From Balaenoptera acutorostrata (Eukaryota > Chordata > Mammalia > Artiodactyla > Balaenopteridae): a stretch of DNA of 64,000 bases. Position numbers and translations under genes: made by a program. The DNA lies in contig NC_080067.1 of the NCBI RefSeq assembly GCF_949987535.1, positions 2,790,001-2,854,000 of the forward strand. The letters run 5' to 3'. This document shows positions 11,616 through 24,146 of this stretch, piece by piece; position 1 is the stretch's first letter, and each line of letters starts with the position of its first letter. Below the pieces are notes generated by a model that was given only the letters and a program-made list of their open reading frames with translations, had not been told where the DNA came from and ran no database searches.

Positions 11616-14600
11616 GTCTTTCTGGGTTCAGAGCTATATTAAAGCTTAGGATCACAAGACAGTGAGTGATTCTGTCTGTAAATTATTACTTTTTTTTAAT
11701 TGGAGAGAAACAGAGTATCTACTGGGCTGAAAATAAAACATAAATCTATGGAGGAATGAAAAGGCGAGTTGTTCCCTAAAATCCAATCATGGAACACTGA
11801 AGTCCTAGGGATCTAAAAGGACAATATACCATTCTTTAACAAATTCCATAGAGCAATGAAGACTCTAGGGCTACAGCAGAAATTTTGAAAAGGAGAGGGA
11901 AGGTGGATTGTAGATATAAAAGTGCCAATGTGATGCTTCTGAACTATAAAAAGGTAAATTTCATATGGTCCCAATTAAACCTGGGAAGCTGCCTTGCCTC
12001 TCTTCCTACCCTCACCTTAATATTGGCCCAGCCAAGGTTGATCTGATCACCTCTCAAGTCATCTACCTCTCCCTCCAAAAAAGCACCTCTACCTGCACAT
12101 CATGAAAGGTGTGCATGTGTGGGTGTGAGGGGAAAGGTGGGAGGGAGGAGGTTAGCTCCGTCTACACAGGGGCCAGGCAGTAATGTAACAGACCCCGTTG
12201 ATCACCAGTAAGTATGCTCACCCTTGTCACCTCCGGTCACCTCAAGGTTTAGTTTGGAGATTACAGATGCAGTGTTGCCACTCTTCTGATTTTCCCAAAA
12301 GAAGCCAGAAATCTGGACTGGGATTGAAATCTGTTAATTTTTTAAATGTTGGCTCAATTTTTTAAAACACTGTGCATGCCAAATAAAACATCTGTAGACC
12401 CAACTCCCTCCACCCAGCTGCCAGTATATATCCCTCTGCTGTATACAGATGACCCAACTACAGTGAGCAATTGCCTGAATAAATGTTTTGATGCAGCCCC
12501 CGAGCAGATTCAGAGTTTCCTTTCTACGTGAAACCACAGAGGAATGAGAGTCTTTCCCATCCTCCACATTACCCCTGCCCTCCCTCCCCCCACCTTCCCT
12601 TCTTCATTCCCTTTAGTTGATATGGGTCCTAGGATTTGCCTTGGGATCTTGGAATGGAAAACAAGTTCCATATCATTCAGGGCATATGTGCATTTGGGTG
12701 GCGAGGTGTTGCTGGCAAAGTGAGGTAAGGATGGAAATAAAAATAAAGAGGGATAAAGAGGGACAGGGTCTCCACTCACCCTTGGAGTGAGGGCATGTTC
12801 TGGCACCTGGGTAGGCTCTTTGGGTAAGAGTTACTTGTGTTAATAGGCCCTCTTCAGCTTACTGCACTGCACACAGAAGCAAATTCACATCCATATATTG
12901 AATCAAATTGAGTGGCCACTAGTTGTTTCTGGCAGAGAATGGAGAATTGTTATGGAGAAAGATAAAAGGACAAAAATAAAGAGAGGAAGGAAGAGTTTAT
13001 TTTTCATTTCCATATGATATATCTGTTTTACTAGTTACTAAAAACCAGGCATGCCTCAAATGAGACAATTACTTTTCAAAATGATATCCTTAAATTATAC
13101 GAAAAGATGAATCTTACATTCTTTTATAGACAATAGTCAAGAAAGATTTATTTTTACTTCTCATGACAGCTTCAACAGTCATAGAAGACTAGCACTGAAG
13201 ATTTACCCAGACTCCTTGTAGATATTTAACCCAGGGATGGCCTCTTCCCTTGGAATTTTGGCAAAGAACACCCTACACACTCCAGAGCATTTAATTAACT
13301 GGAGACCATTCTCAAGTACACTTAATTATAGGTCAGTATTCTGACTATATAAATCATGGAAAAGGAAAGGAAATGACACAAAAGCCCTAGACTAATATAA
13401 TTTATAGCTATCTGAACAAACACAAGGAAAGAATGGTACTGTGCTATAATTAAAGACTAGGTTAGTGCCAAGAATCATAATTTTCTTCCTGGCTTTAAAA
13501 GCAAATGTCATGTTAATGATAGTTAACTTCTGATTACGCAGGGATGATTATATATAGTTTGTGGATTATCTATGCCCTCATTTTCTTTCCATCTTCCTCA
13601 TGTTGCTTTATTGCTAATTAATCCCTCTATCAGAATTCTGATTAAGGAAAGGAAGAGAAGTAGAAAATCAAATTAGTCATTTGGGCTGATTGTTAGCTGC
13701 CTCAGATAAGAGTCTTGGTTAAGCTGATGTGAAAAAAATGCCTTTCTGGACTTGTTCTTGATAGTACTTCCTGACTTTTTAACTAAGATTATCTGAAGTT
13801 GAGCATCCTGAGAAGATTAAATATTATGTTGTAGACTATAGTCTTAAGATATTTTTATTTTATTGTGTGACCTGAGGTCCCAACACATAAAATTAAGAAA
13901 ACGTCTTCACTCAGTATATTAATTTATAAAACAAACAGAATCTCAAGAATAATTCTGTACCCCAATCACCATCACACATCTCAAAATTATGATGCTAAAT
14001 AAGAAGCATTTACACCTATGCCATATCCGGTACAAGCATGGACAGGGTGATACAATTCAGAAATGAAAAATTCAGAAGAGTGATTCTAGAATATAATTTT
14101 GAGACCCTAAGAGGATTTTTTTTTAAATGGTACATTTTGGCTCTTTAGAAACCACACTGTTTCCAAACAGTTAAGCTCCAGAAGACATCCAGATCCTCTC
14201 AAATAATTATTCAATTGGTGTATTCCCCTAAAATATGAACAAAATTCACCTACTCTGTGCCAGTTCATCAGTGATGAAATCAAGAAGATTAACACCAAGC
14301 AGAAACAATGAGACTCTGTCAGTGGGCCTGCGATAAAAATCAGCCAGCAGACGGCCCCGCATCGCAGCTCAGTCAATATTATGCCATATCAGCGTCGTCA
14401 CATAAGAAAGTAAAAACAATCCAGTTTCTGAATCTAGACAAGTTCCGCTCATCCCGCCAGGCCTGCCTGAGGACACCCACCCATCTCCCATCGTCAGTCA
14501 TCTGACCCTAGCAAATGGCAGCCCAGTCCAATTCCTGAGGATTATGAAAAATCAGCACAAACCTGGTCGTTTTCCAATATCTGCCTATAGAGTTAGAGGT

Positions 14601-17600
14601 GCAGATATTTCCACACATTGACAACAGATCTTTAAAAGTCAACTCACTTTTGTGAAATCAGAGGAGACTGGAGTTGCAGGTTGCGGCAATTAAATTAAAA
14701 AGGCACAGAGCTTGGACAGGGTCAGTTCCAGGCTTTCATACTGCCTTAGGTTTTGTTTTGGGTTTTTGTTTTTCTTTAAAACATGGTAATTTTGTTTGTT
14801 TGCTTTGGAGGTCACACACCTATGGCTTTCCAGAGAGGGAAAGGAATGAAGTGCGGTTTTCTCTTGGTAACTACTGGAGCTCAGTGGGATGTATACATAT
14901 AGAATGACATAATGCCTTTGTTCTATACCTAAATGTAACAAAGCAATTTGACTTCTGCTTAAAACCTGCAACAGGGTAGGAAAGTGCCTTATGGATTAAA
15001 TTAGCCAGCTACAGCCCATTACTGAGCTTTGTGAAGAAAATGACAAACATTAATAAACTTCCGCCTTTCAAAAACACCTACCTCTGGAAAACATAAGCTA
15101 ATGCAGTCAGAGTCCAAAAGGAATGGAAACCAATATTATAACACCACATGATCTGGTTCGTTAAACACTTCAAGTCTTTAGGGTGCTTTTCGGAACTGCG
15201 AAATATTTGTCATCTCCCCACTGTAATTTGGTACTCCAAAATACCATTAACTTTTAAATGTACCAATTTGCTTTATGCTGCTTGATAAATCTTATTTGTC
15301 ATTCACAGACTCTAAATTCATTTTACACCTTATGATAGCTCACTTAAAAACTTTTTCCAGTGCAGCAAATTCCTCAATGATATTTGGTCCTAACAATACA
15401 GGAATACAGCCAGGCATTTTCTTCTTTGACATTAAAATGGATATAATTATATATGGTAGGAAAATTATTTATATTTTGATTATGGAAGCAACCAAAGAAC
15501 TTACTAAAACTCAGTATAGCTATAGCCTAAGAGGTATGAAATTATTAGTTTCATGCATTAGACTACAAAAGGACAGAAGTTTCTATTAACAGAGACGTCC
15601 GGCTTATTCAACCACAGTTTATAGACCAAGACCAAATCCAACTTAATAAAAGTAAGAAATTCAGAGTGTACGGTATATTCCCTCAGCAGACATGTAAGTA
15701 AGAAAGACAAAAGCAGTTTAAATCTTCAAAGTCATCTAAACAATACGTTAAGAAGAGCTATTCTTACCAGAAAGGTCTTCCAGATTATCTCTGGGTTATG
15801 TTGATTCAGGCTGAGATGTGCGGGTAACTTTTCCACCCCTCAGCCAGAATGGTAGGCGAGCAGTCATCAGACTGACAACCATTAATGCATGGCATCTGAT
15901 TTTTCACACCGGAGAGAGCCACAATGGAATGGCTTTGCCTTTTCCCTGCTCTGGCTAGCTAAGACCAAGGACACAGCTGAATTTCACAAGTCATGATGAA
16001 CACAAAAAAGCAGACAATACCTTTTGGCAAAATAACAATTGAAATCGCTCCATTATTTATCATTATGTCCTTCAAAGGGAACTTCACTGAGAAGCCGGGA
16101 AGTCTCTTAACAAGACAAAAACGTCGTTCTCTGAAGGTTCCAAGGATACTGAAAAAGTTTTCTAGTCTCTTCTTTAGAATGTATGTAGTTTATTACCTTA
16201 TTGGAAAATACAAAGAAATATAAATGGATATATACATGTTTATGTGTACTTTAATTTAGAACAGCAACATTTTGTTTTTTAATGTTTTATCTGATGCTTT
16301 CTTACTACATTACGTCTTTATATGCTACAACACAAAAATAAAGGGATTGTGAAAAAAGTGGTCATAAACCTATTTATGGATATTTTGTTTTATTTTTTCA
16401 AATAAATTGTTTTAAAATGTGTTAAACTGGCCATTGTATAAGGAAGGCTTCTCGCCTTCTAGAACTTCCGTGTCTCTGAGTGTTCTAGAACCATCCTGCT
16501 CTTGACAAGCGCGGCTACGGACACACACGCTAGGTGTGGTCCCAATTCGCTCTAACCGCCAATCCACACTGCTGCTCCTGGCTGGAAGAGGTAAAAACTG
16601 CACTCAAAGACAAGACTGTGAAAGGACAGTGTCACTAAGAAACTAACAAGACTACCAAGATTGAATACTCACTTTTATTTAAACTGGCTTCTGAAAAATT
16701 CCTTATCAGTGTTCAAAACAACATTTAGGGAATTTTTTTTTGAAAGCTTAGAAAAACCATGTAAAACATGTAAAATATTCTTTCCTAATACATTCATATT
16801 TTAATCATTCATTACTTTCATGAAGATCTGTAAAGAAAATCTGAAGTGAAATACTATTGTTATTGGTCTTCTGCCTCAATCGAAAGTCAAAAATTCTACT
16901 TTAAGAGACTGAAAAGATGTACATATTTTACCCTTGCTTTGTAAAAAATAGATTCATATACAGGGAAATAACCTTAAATTGTTTATCTCTTTAATTATGC
17001 ACTTTCTTTCTTCCTAAAAATTATTTTTCCCTTATTTATGACATTATGGCTTCACATTGAAAAGTAACAAATCTGAATCATACTTCATTTAAATTTTCTG
17101 AAAGAAGATAGATTTCTTCACCTCTAGTTCTCTCATTTAAGGATGTTTTACCAGTAAACAAATTATATAGGCTTCCCCTCTTCCATAATGATTAATTACT
17201 TTCTCTGAGCAGGGATAGAAACAAAAGTGGAAGAAAGATCAGCACCTCTATGAGTTCTGTCAGCCAGTGGTAGTTTTCCCAACTGCAATAGCAATTAATT
17301 ATGATTCGATCCTGCTAGATGTTTCTTGTTTCATTAGTAAATAATATTTTCCTGGTCACATATCAAAACCTCCAACAGTCTCTCTGAATAACTTGCTGAA
17401 GACAATACTATTTGTCCCCAAATAATTTTTTTTAATTACTAAAATTAACAAAGTAGATCAATCTGATAAACTCAGCCCATGATAAACATATAGAAAGCTT
17501 TGAGGTTGCTGGAAAATTACAACAGAGATATTCAACATACAGATATATCTATGAATATGTATAAAAAATGTGTGCATATGTATATACTTAGAACACATTA

Positions 17601-18229
17601 AAATGCACGTTTAATGAGCTCTTTAGAGGTGCTAGTGAATATGAACTTAATGGCAATTAAAATGATAAAAGAAAACATATATAAGCACCTTCAACAACTC
17701 TAGCAGGTAGGAGTCACTACACAATGAGACAAATGCATGGGTCAGTGCTGGGGCTTCTGTGCCCTCATTCTGGTGCTGGGGCACTGGGAGTGGGAGAGAG
17801 GCTGGTCCAATTTTAGAATTGTGACTTTGAGACCTGCTGGCAGTCACTGCCTTCCTTCCTTTTTCCTCTGCTTGTCTTGTGGATCAAGAAGTGCACTTAA
17901 CCCCCTGGGTGAGGGCCACACTCTAAGGTGCATCACTTCTTTCTCATCAGAGCGTATGGAACATGGAATCGGTAAAAAAAATAAAAACAGTAACTTTTTC
18001 TTTCAAGCAGCCTCCAAAACTTGGGAATTTTTGTTTATTGTGGAAATCAAAGGTATCCAAGGATATAGCTTGGCATTTAGTTGGAATCGCCTCAATTTTT
18101 CTACTCAATAGTTTTGTGGAAGGAGATATAAATTTAGAAACATAAGTCCAGGGACCAACAGAATGGTAATTGCTCTCCAAACAACTAATAGAAAGAGCCA
18201 GACTGGACATTCTCTGGCCTCATGATAGC
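11616..18229. other. Repeat-poor non-coding stretch
   Basis: About 6.6 kb in which I recognise no transposon by eye, unlike the rest of the window. AT-rich overall, with a small CpG-containing patch at about 16440-16575. Short open frames (for example 15275-15589 and 17737-18111) have no recognisable domain. It could contain conserved regulatory elements or an unrecognised exon; nothing in the sequence alone proves either. Confidence 0.4.
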
Positions 18230-18560
18230 AAAAAGTGCCTAACTCAGTCAACAGATCCTTAATGAGCTCCTGCTATTTACCAGAGGGCTGCCCTGTACTG
18301 TTGTGCCAGTGTGCACTGCCCAAATCCTGGGGTCACCATTTACACTGTAGACTATGGGAATACCATAGGCAGATGTGTGTGAAAATGCCTACAAAGGCAC
18401 GTGAGAAGCCTACAGGAGCTGTTCAGTGCACGCTTCTGTGACCACACCCATCAGTCCTTTGTACCAGATGTGGTGCTAGACCCTGGATTATGTATATAAA
18501 TTAGACAACTCCCTGCAAACTTCATAGAACAGATGACATTTAATCTGGTCTTGATAGATC
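18230..18560 (+). repeat. Possible L2-like ancient repeat pieces
   Basis: 'cagtcaacagatccttaatgagctcctgctatttaccag' and 'accagatgtggtgctagaccctgg...tccctgcaaacttcat' have the layout of the L2-like module seen at 2228. Strongly decayed and the two pieces may be separate. Confidence 0.4.
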
Positions 18561-18875
18561 TGTAGAACTGGGGTTGGGCAAAGGGAAGTCAAGATCACTG
18601 AAGTATAAAACCAAACAGCCTAGTCAGGCCATTGGGATATTTTATGCTTCTTGTATTCTAGCCATAAGGGAAGTGCAGATAAATAAGGTAGAAAATAAAC
18701 AAGGTCAAATTAAGAGAAGTCCTAAATGACATGCCAAGAAGTGTAAGGTTTTTCCTTATGTGGTTAGAAGGTGGGGGAATTTTCATGCAGGAAAGAAGAG
18801 GAATAATTGGGTCTATGCTCAAAAATATATCCTAAGAATCAGTGGTTCTCCCCAAATTATTTTCAGTTCAATGAA

Positions 18876-19105
18876 GCACAGTCGAGTGGTTAAAAGCATG
18901 GACTGTGGAGCTGGACTGTCTGAGTTAGACTCCCAACTCCTCTAACCTACAAGTTGTGTGATCTTGAGCAAATTACTTAACTTGTTGCTATTTCTTCACC
19001 TTTATGGGGATGCATATCTCACAGGATTGATTTAAGGATTAAGTAGTTAATATGTGCAGAGCATTTAGAATAATGTCTGGCAGAGAGTAGGCAGTGTATA
19101 AGCAT
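18876..19105 (+). repeat. MIR SINE, nearly full length
   Basis: Clear MIR order: 'gcacagtcgagtggttaaaagcatggactgtggagctggac', 'agttgtgtgatcttgagcaaattacttaac', 'cacctttatggggatgc', 'cacaggattgatttaaggattaag', then 'gcagagcatttagaataatgtctggcagagagtagg'. One of the best-preserved MIRs in the window. Confidence 0.88.
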
Positions 19106-19107
19106 GT

Positions 19108-19235
19108 GATGGATAAATAAGTATTAACTGAACTCTTATCACGTACCATACTTTGGATACCAGACATTGAGGATGAAAAAGACAAAGAACCACCTGCTCT
19201 GATGGAATTTACAGCAAAGCAACATTCAATGCCCC
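19108..19235 (+). repeat. L2-like ancient repeat
   Basis: 'attaactgaactcttatcacgtaccatactttggataccagacattgaggatgaaaaagacaaagaaccacctgctctgatggaattta' is a decayed copy of the same module as at 2228, directly downstream of a MIR. Confidence 0.5.
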
Positions 19236-19540
19236 ATCGAATGGCTTTCACTGGTTTCCTTTAATGGTTGTGAATTAAAATTACTTCCGTTTGGGGTATT
19301 TTGTTGAGAATTTTAAGACCGTAAGTACAACCATATTTTGCAATTCTATGAGCAGGACTCATAGACACAAAGTTAATGGTGGTAAAGCTTCTGCCCCTCA
19401 ATGCATCCCACCCCCCTTTCATTCAGAACCATCAAAGGGTAAGACCCCCAAGCACAGGACCCTCACAGGAAAACTCTGTGCACTCTGTCTAAATGCAGAC
19501 AACTGTTGTGTTATAACTGTACTTTATACTTGCTCATGTC

Positions 19541-19550
19541 ATTAATTGTG
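19541..19550 (+). repeat. Target-site duplication, left copy
   Basis: attaattgtg, repeated exactly at 20571-20580, brackets the inverted L1 between them. Confidence 0.85.
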
Positions 19551-20361
19551 GGGTTTTTTTAAACATCTTTATTGGAGTATTGCTTTACAATGTTGTGTTA
19601 GTTTCTGCTGTATAACAAAGTGAATCAGCTATGTGTATACAAATATCCCCATATCCCCTCCCTCTTGCATCTCCCTCCCACCCTCCCTATCCCACCCCTC
19701 TAGGTGGTCACAAAGCACTGAGCTGATCTCCCTGTGCTATGCAGCTACTTTCCACTAGCTATCTATTTTACATTTGGTAGTGTATATATGTCCATACCAC
19801 TCTCTCACTTTGTCCCAGCTTACCCTTCCCCCTCCCCGTATCCTCAAGTCCATTCTCTATGTCTGCATCTTTATTCCTATCCTGCCCCTAGGTTCTTCAG
19901 AACCTTTTTTTTTTTTTTTTTTTTAAGATTCCATGTATATGTGTTAGTATACAGTAAGTCTTTCTGACTTACTTCACTCTGTATAACAGACTCTAGGTCC
20001 ATCCACCTCACTACAAATAACGCAATTTCGTTTCTTTTTATGGCTGAGTAACATTCCATTGTATACATGTGCCACATCTTCTTTACCCATTCGTCTGTTG
20101 TTGGACACAGGTTGCTTCCATGTCCTGGCTACTGTAAATAGTGCTGCAAAGAACATTGTGGTGCATGTCTCTTTTTGAATTATGGTTTTCTCAGGGTATA
20201 TGCCCAGTAGTGGGATTGCTGGGTCATATGGTAGTTCTATTTTTAGTTTCTTAAGGAACCTCCATACTGTTCTCTATAGTGGCTGTATCAATTTACATTC
20301 CCACCAACAGTGCAAGTGGGTTCCCTTTTCTCCACACCCTCTCCAGCATTTATTGTTTGTA
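19551..20361 (-). mobile_element. Young L1, 3' part of a 5'-inverted insertion
   Basis: Read on the minus strand, this is the C-terminal end of ORF2, its stop, and the complete 3' UTR with A tail. The + strand starts 'aaacatctttattggagtattgctttacaatgttgtgttag', passes a C-rich block (G-rich on the L1 strand) at 19672-19698, and has a 20-base T run at 19905-19924 next to the small hairpin aggttcttcagaacct. At about 20361 the L1 sequence breaks off inside ORF2 and switches strand. The same 10-bp duplication flanks the whole 19551-20570 unit, so the two parts are one insertion. It cannot code for a functional protein. Confidence 0.9.
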
Positions 20362-20570
20362 AAGATCCTTTTGACCCACCTCCTAGAGAAATGGAAATAA
20401 AAACAAAAATAAACAAATGGGACCTAATGAAATTTAAAAGCTTTTGCACAGCAAAGGAAACCATAAACAAGACGAAAAGACGACCCTCAGAATGAGAGAA
20501 AATATTTGCAAATGAAGCAACTGACAAAGGATTAATCTCCAAAATATACAAGCAGTTCATGCAGCTCAAT
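20362..20570 (+). mobile_element. Young L1, inverted 5' part of the same insertion
   Basis: From 'aagatccttttgacccacctcc' to 'gcagttcatgcagctcaata' this is ORF2 on the + strand, from just upstream of the piece on the minus strand. It corresponds to the segment at about 31660-31865 in the L1 at 30460-32880. Comparing the two copies, roughly 190 bases of L1 that should lie between the parts are missing at the junction. This arrangement is the signature of twin priming during L1 insertion. A premature stop lies near 20494. Confidence 0.9.
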
Positions 20571-20580
20571 ATTAATTGTG
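20571..20580 (+). repeat. Target-site duplication, right copy
   Basis: Exact copy of the 10 bases at 19541-19550. Confidence 0.85.
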
Positions 20581-22107
20581 TTTTAATAGACCCGTTTCTG
20601 TTTTCAGTGTGTTCTAACACACTGTTCTTTGGCAGTATGACCTATAAAAAAGAAAAAAAAATTGTTGCTCTTTTTTTTTCATTCAAATTAAAATATTCTA
20701 TATCAAAGTAGAATGCTGTCAATATCCCTTTTAAAATATACCTAGACTTGTAACTTATTGAGCTATCATACTGTGCTAGATTACTATTCACAGTGAGAAA
20801 TGAAAAAAGGTGAGAAAACCACAGTAAAATAGGTAGAGTGAGATATACGTTATTCTTCATAATTATTAAGAAACATTCTTCATAGTTACTCCTTCGTACT
20901 TATTAAGAAAATGTTTCTTAAGGAGTCAATCCAAAGAAGAAGCACTGACACCTGTAGCAGCGCTGCGCAGGCATTACAGGTAGGCCATACTGATTACGTT
21001 AATACTGGTATCAGGTAGAGTTTGGAAGTTTTGGTTCGTCTAGAAGTGCTAAGGAGCGGAGCTGAGAGATGGAATAAAAAGAGAGAAAGGAGGGAGAATT
21101 TAGCAATCTAGCTGCTAGAAATGAGCCATAAATTACTGTGTTTTTTTAACCCTACATCTTCAGAATCTAGCATGGTGTTTACAATTATGTAAGGGGATTC
21201 AACAATTATTTGTGTAGTGAATGAATAATGACCAGTGCTGTTTTAGCTTTTTGGTCTAAAACCATGTTTTCAAACAGCAGAAAAAAACTGCTCTTCTTTG
21301 CTCTTTTGTAAGTGATAGTTCCAAACCATCATATTATAAACTACAGCTCAGGACATTTTTCCCCTTAAGATGCATTTTTATTGAATATCATCAGTCACTT
21401 TTCTGCTTACTCTCAAGAGCATGGTGAGATCTTCCTATAATTTATCCATAAGAATAGCTAGTGCAATGTGCAAACGCAGAGATTTCACTGTGCACTCTAA
21501 CTTCCAAATCATTTATTAAAATATTAAGTAATGCTAGTACTCAGGTTCATCTGTTAAGAGATTCCATCAGTAACCTGTTGTTCTCACTCTGTCTTCTCTT
21601 GGAATATTTGAAAATACTTTCTATTTATAAATGTGTTTGTTAATTAAATTCAGTATCTTATTTTCAAAGAATATTGTAAATTTGACATAATAGTAGGTGG
21701 GAAAATATTCATATCATTGCTTTTACACCATGTCTTTTCTAAAGCCCTTTTTCTAAACAAAATAGGCATTTCACTGTTTACAATAAAGACTAGGAGAAAA
21801 CATGATCAATATACTAACAGTGTGATCATTTCTGGGTAGTAAGATTCTTTTTTCTGTTTCAAGGTTTGCTGTATTAAAAAACAACCCAGTTTCTAGGAAT
21901 TACTAATGCAAAATAAAGATGATTTGTTATACCAGATTATTTAGAAGCACTACATGTGTTCTGTGAAATAAGAAGAGAGAACCTCTAAATGGAAGAAGAG
22001 TGCTCTTATAATTGGGGGGAGTTTGAGTGAGAATTTGGTGGCTGAGAATGTGAATTAACCCCAAGTATCTATCTGGGGAGGAACAGTTAGATCTTACTTG
22101 GCTCTAG
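20581..22107. other. Mostly unassigned non-coding DNA
   Basis: AT-rich. 'cagaatctagcatggtgtttac...tcaacaattatttgtgtagtgaatgaataatg' at about 21160-21232 looks like an L2 3' end. No gene seen. Confidence 0.45.
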
Positions 22108-22121
22108 AAACCATGAGAAAG

Positions 22122-22478
22122 GGACCTCCCTGGTGGTGCAGTGGTTAAGAATCTGCCTTCCAATGCAGGGGACACGGGTTCGAGCCCTGGTCCAGGAAGA
22201 TCCCACATGCCACTGAGCAACTAAGCCCATGCGCCACAACTACTGAGCCTGCACTCCAGAACCCGCGAGCCACAACTACTGAGCCCGTGTGCCACAACTA
22301 CTGAAGCCCGTGTGCCTAGAGCCTGTGCTCCGGCAACAAGAGAAGCCACCGCAATGAGAAGCCCATGTACCACAACGAAGAGTAGCCCCTGCTCACTGCA
22401 ACTAGAGAAAGCCTGTGCACAGCAACGAAGACCCAAAGCAGCCAAAAATTAATTAATTAATTAATTTTTTAAAAAAAG
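22122..22478 (+). mobile_element. CHR-2-type tRNA-derived SINE, full length
   Basis: Head 'acctccctggtggtgcagtgg', B box 'ggttcgagccc', duplicated 'ccacaactactgagcc' units, 'gcaactagagaaagcc', end 'gcagcc' and a tail with (AATT)n repeats. The imperfect flanking duplication is accatgagaaag (22110-22121) against accacagaaag (22479-22489). The antisense frame of 74 codons inside it is a SINE shadow. Confidence 0.92.
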
Positions 22479-22489
22479 ACCACAGAAAG

Positions 22490-24079
22490 CATCAGCAGAC
22501 AGTGAGATAAGTTTCTTTCTCAGCAAAAAATGTTAACACTGAAAAACCAGAACCCCAAAACAAGAACTTTCAGTGATTGAGTCTAAATTAGAAAATGATT
22601 AAGACTATGGGAAGAGAAGGATCACTTGGCTGAAAGAAAATTCCTTTAAAATTGAAGAAATTCTTTTAAGTATAAAAAAATTTCAAGAGTTAAGGACTGT
22701 CTGTTGCCCTCAGGTCTTTCCATCTTTATATTCAATGATATAATGAAAGTTGTTAAAGTGTAGTTACTAAATACATGTTTGTACCAAAGTTTAACCCAAG
22801 TATTACACTCTTGATATGTAATAGATGGACTATACTTTTGGTACAAAAAGCATTTGCTCTTTTGAACCCTGTCCACTAAGACCGGGGATACTTTTGTAAG
22901 GGGTTAATCAACCCCTTCATTTATAACACTGTATAAGCAATGCTTTCCAAGCCACAGGTTCCTTTGCATGTTTCTGAGTTTTGACCATATCTTCAGCTCA
23001 TATCAGAACTACCACAGACACTCAAGTATTTAAGACATGATAAATAAGCAGATGTTACACAGTTTTCAACTCAATACATCCCCAACCAAAGACAAAGATC
23101 ATGGCCACTGTATCCCATTGCTGTGCAGAAGCCACGTGGGCTGCCTCATGTAAACACAGGTGCACTACATGCAATTCTTTTACTATCCTTTTAGGAACAA
23201 TGGAGTACATAGCTTACTTGGGGATTCAGAACTGGGGAACTCAGAGCAAGTTAAGTGATTCCTATATAACAATAAATAAATGTAATGATAGCTAAGCTCC
23301 TTCATGAAAATTTCCAGGTTTCATTTTTTTTTTCTATACAGATCCAAGAGTCTAGTTAAATATCAGAGTCACTGAATGAAGTATTTGATTTGATAATATA
23401 AGGACAAAAACGGCTCTACAAGAAAAACTTAATTTGAGGATGAGGGCGGTTAGGATAACAACATCACTGGATCAATCTATCTTGCTGGTATAGTAACAGG
23501 AGGATGACAGAAGTGCAGTCTTCTCATCTTTAGGGGTCTTGTGTGACTCTGTAAATTAATGGAATCAACCTTCAGTGGTTCCTGTTTGGAAGTTCAGCTG
23601 AATTATGGCAAGAAAACATTAAGACTGGCCCTTTCACTTCATTTCTTAAGCCAAGCACATTTGGCTTGAGAATAGGGTAGTGATGGGAGTATCATATTAA
23701 GCCTCATTTGGGTAATTTATCCTGACCTAACAATAAACTATTTGAACAGGATAATTTGTTCTTATAGCAGCCTAGAACATAGCATCCAGGGGCTTTGGTT
23801 TTCAAAAGCATGCTATATACTTACTTACGCTTGCCCTGTTGTCTTCTCCATCCTGATAGATCCAAACACAAAGTCCTTATTTTTACCACAAAAATTGCTC
23901 TTAATCTCTCTTTCCTGAGCAACCCCATTTCTCCATCAGGCTCAAACACTTTAAAGCCATCATTAACTCATCCTTCTTGTCCTGGTGACTTGCTTAGCTT
24001 TCCAGTGATATGTTAGCACGTCCATGGATAACTGTTCCTTTTCTCAATTCAGATATATTTGTGGGTCAGTATTATCTCT
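22490..24079. other. Unassigned non-coding DNA
   Basis: AT-rich, no gene or repeat family recognised. Confidence 0.45.
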
Positions 24080-24146
24080 CCAGCTGAACCTGTATTTGAA
24101 GGCAAGGACTGTGGCATTTACATTTGAAGCACCACAGAACTGAGCA
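24080..24146 (+). repeat. L2 3'-end fragment
   Basis: 'cagctgaacctgtatttgaaggcaaggactgtggcatttac' matches the L2 3' module 'tgtaagctccttgagggcagggactgtgtc'. Short and decayed. Confidence 0.5.

Noticed and set aside
17737..18111. 124-codon plus-strand frame
   Set aside because: No recognisable domain, no neighbouring exon signals I can support, and opposed frames overlap it. Length is within chance range for 64 kb.
22221..22445. 74-codon minus-strand alanine-, serine- and glycine-rich frame
   Set aside because: Antisense of the CHR-2 SINE body; the repeat composition of the SINE explains it.
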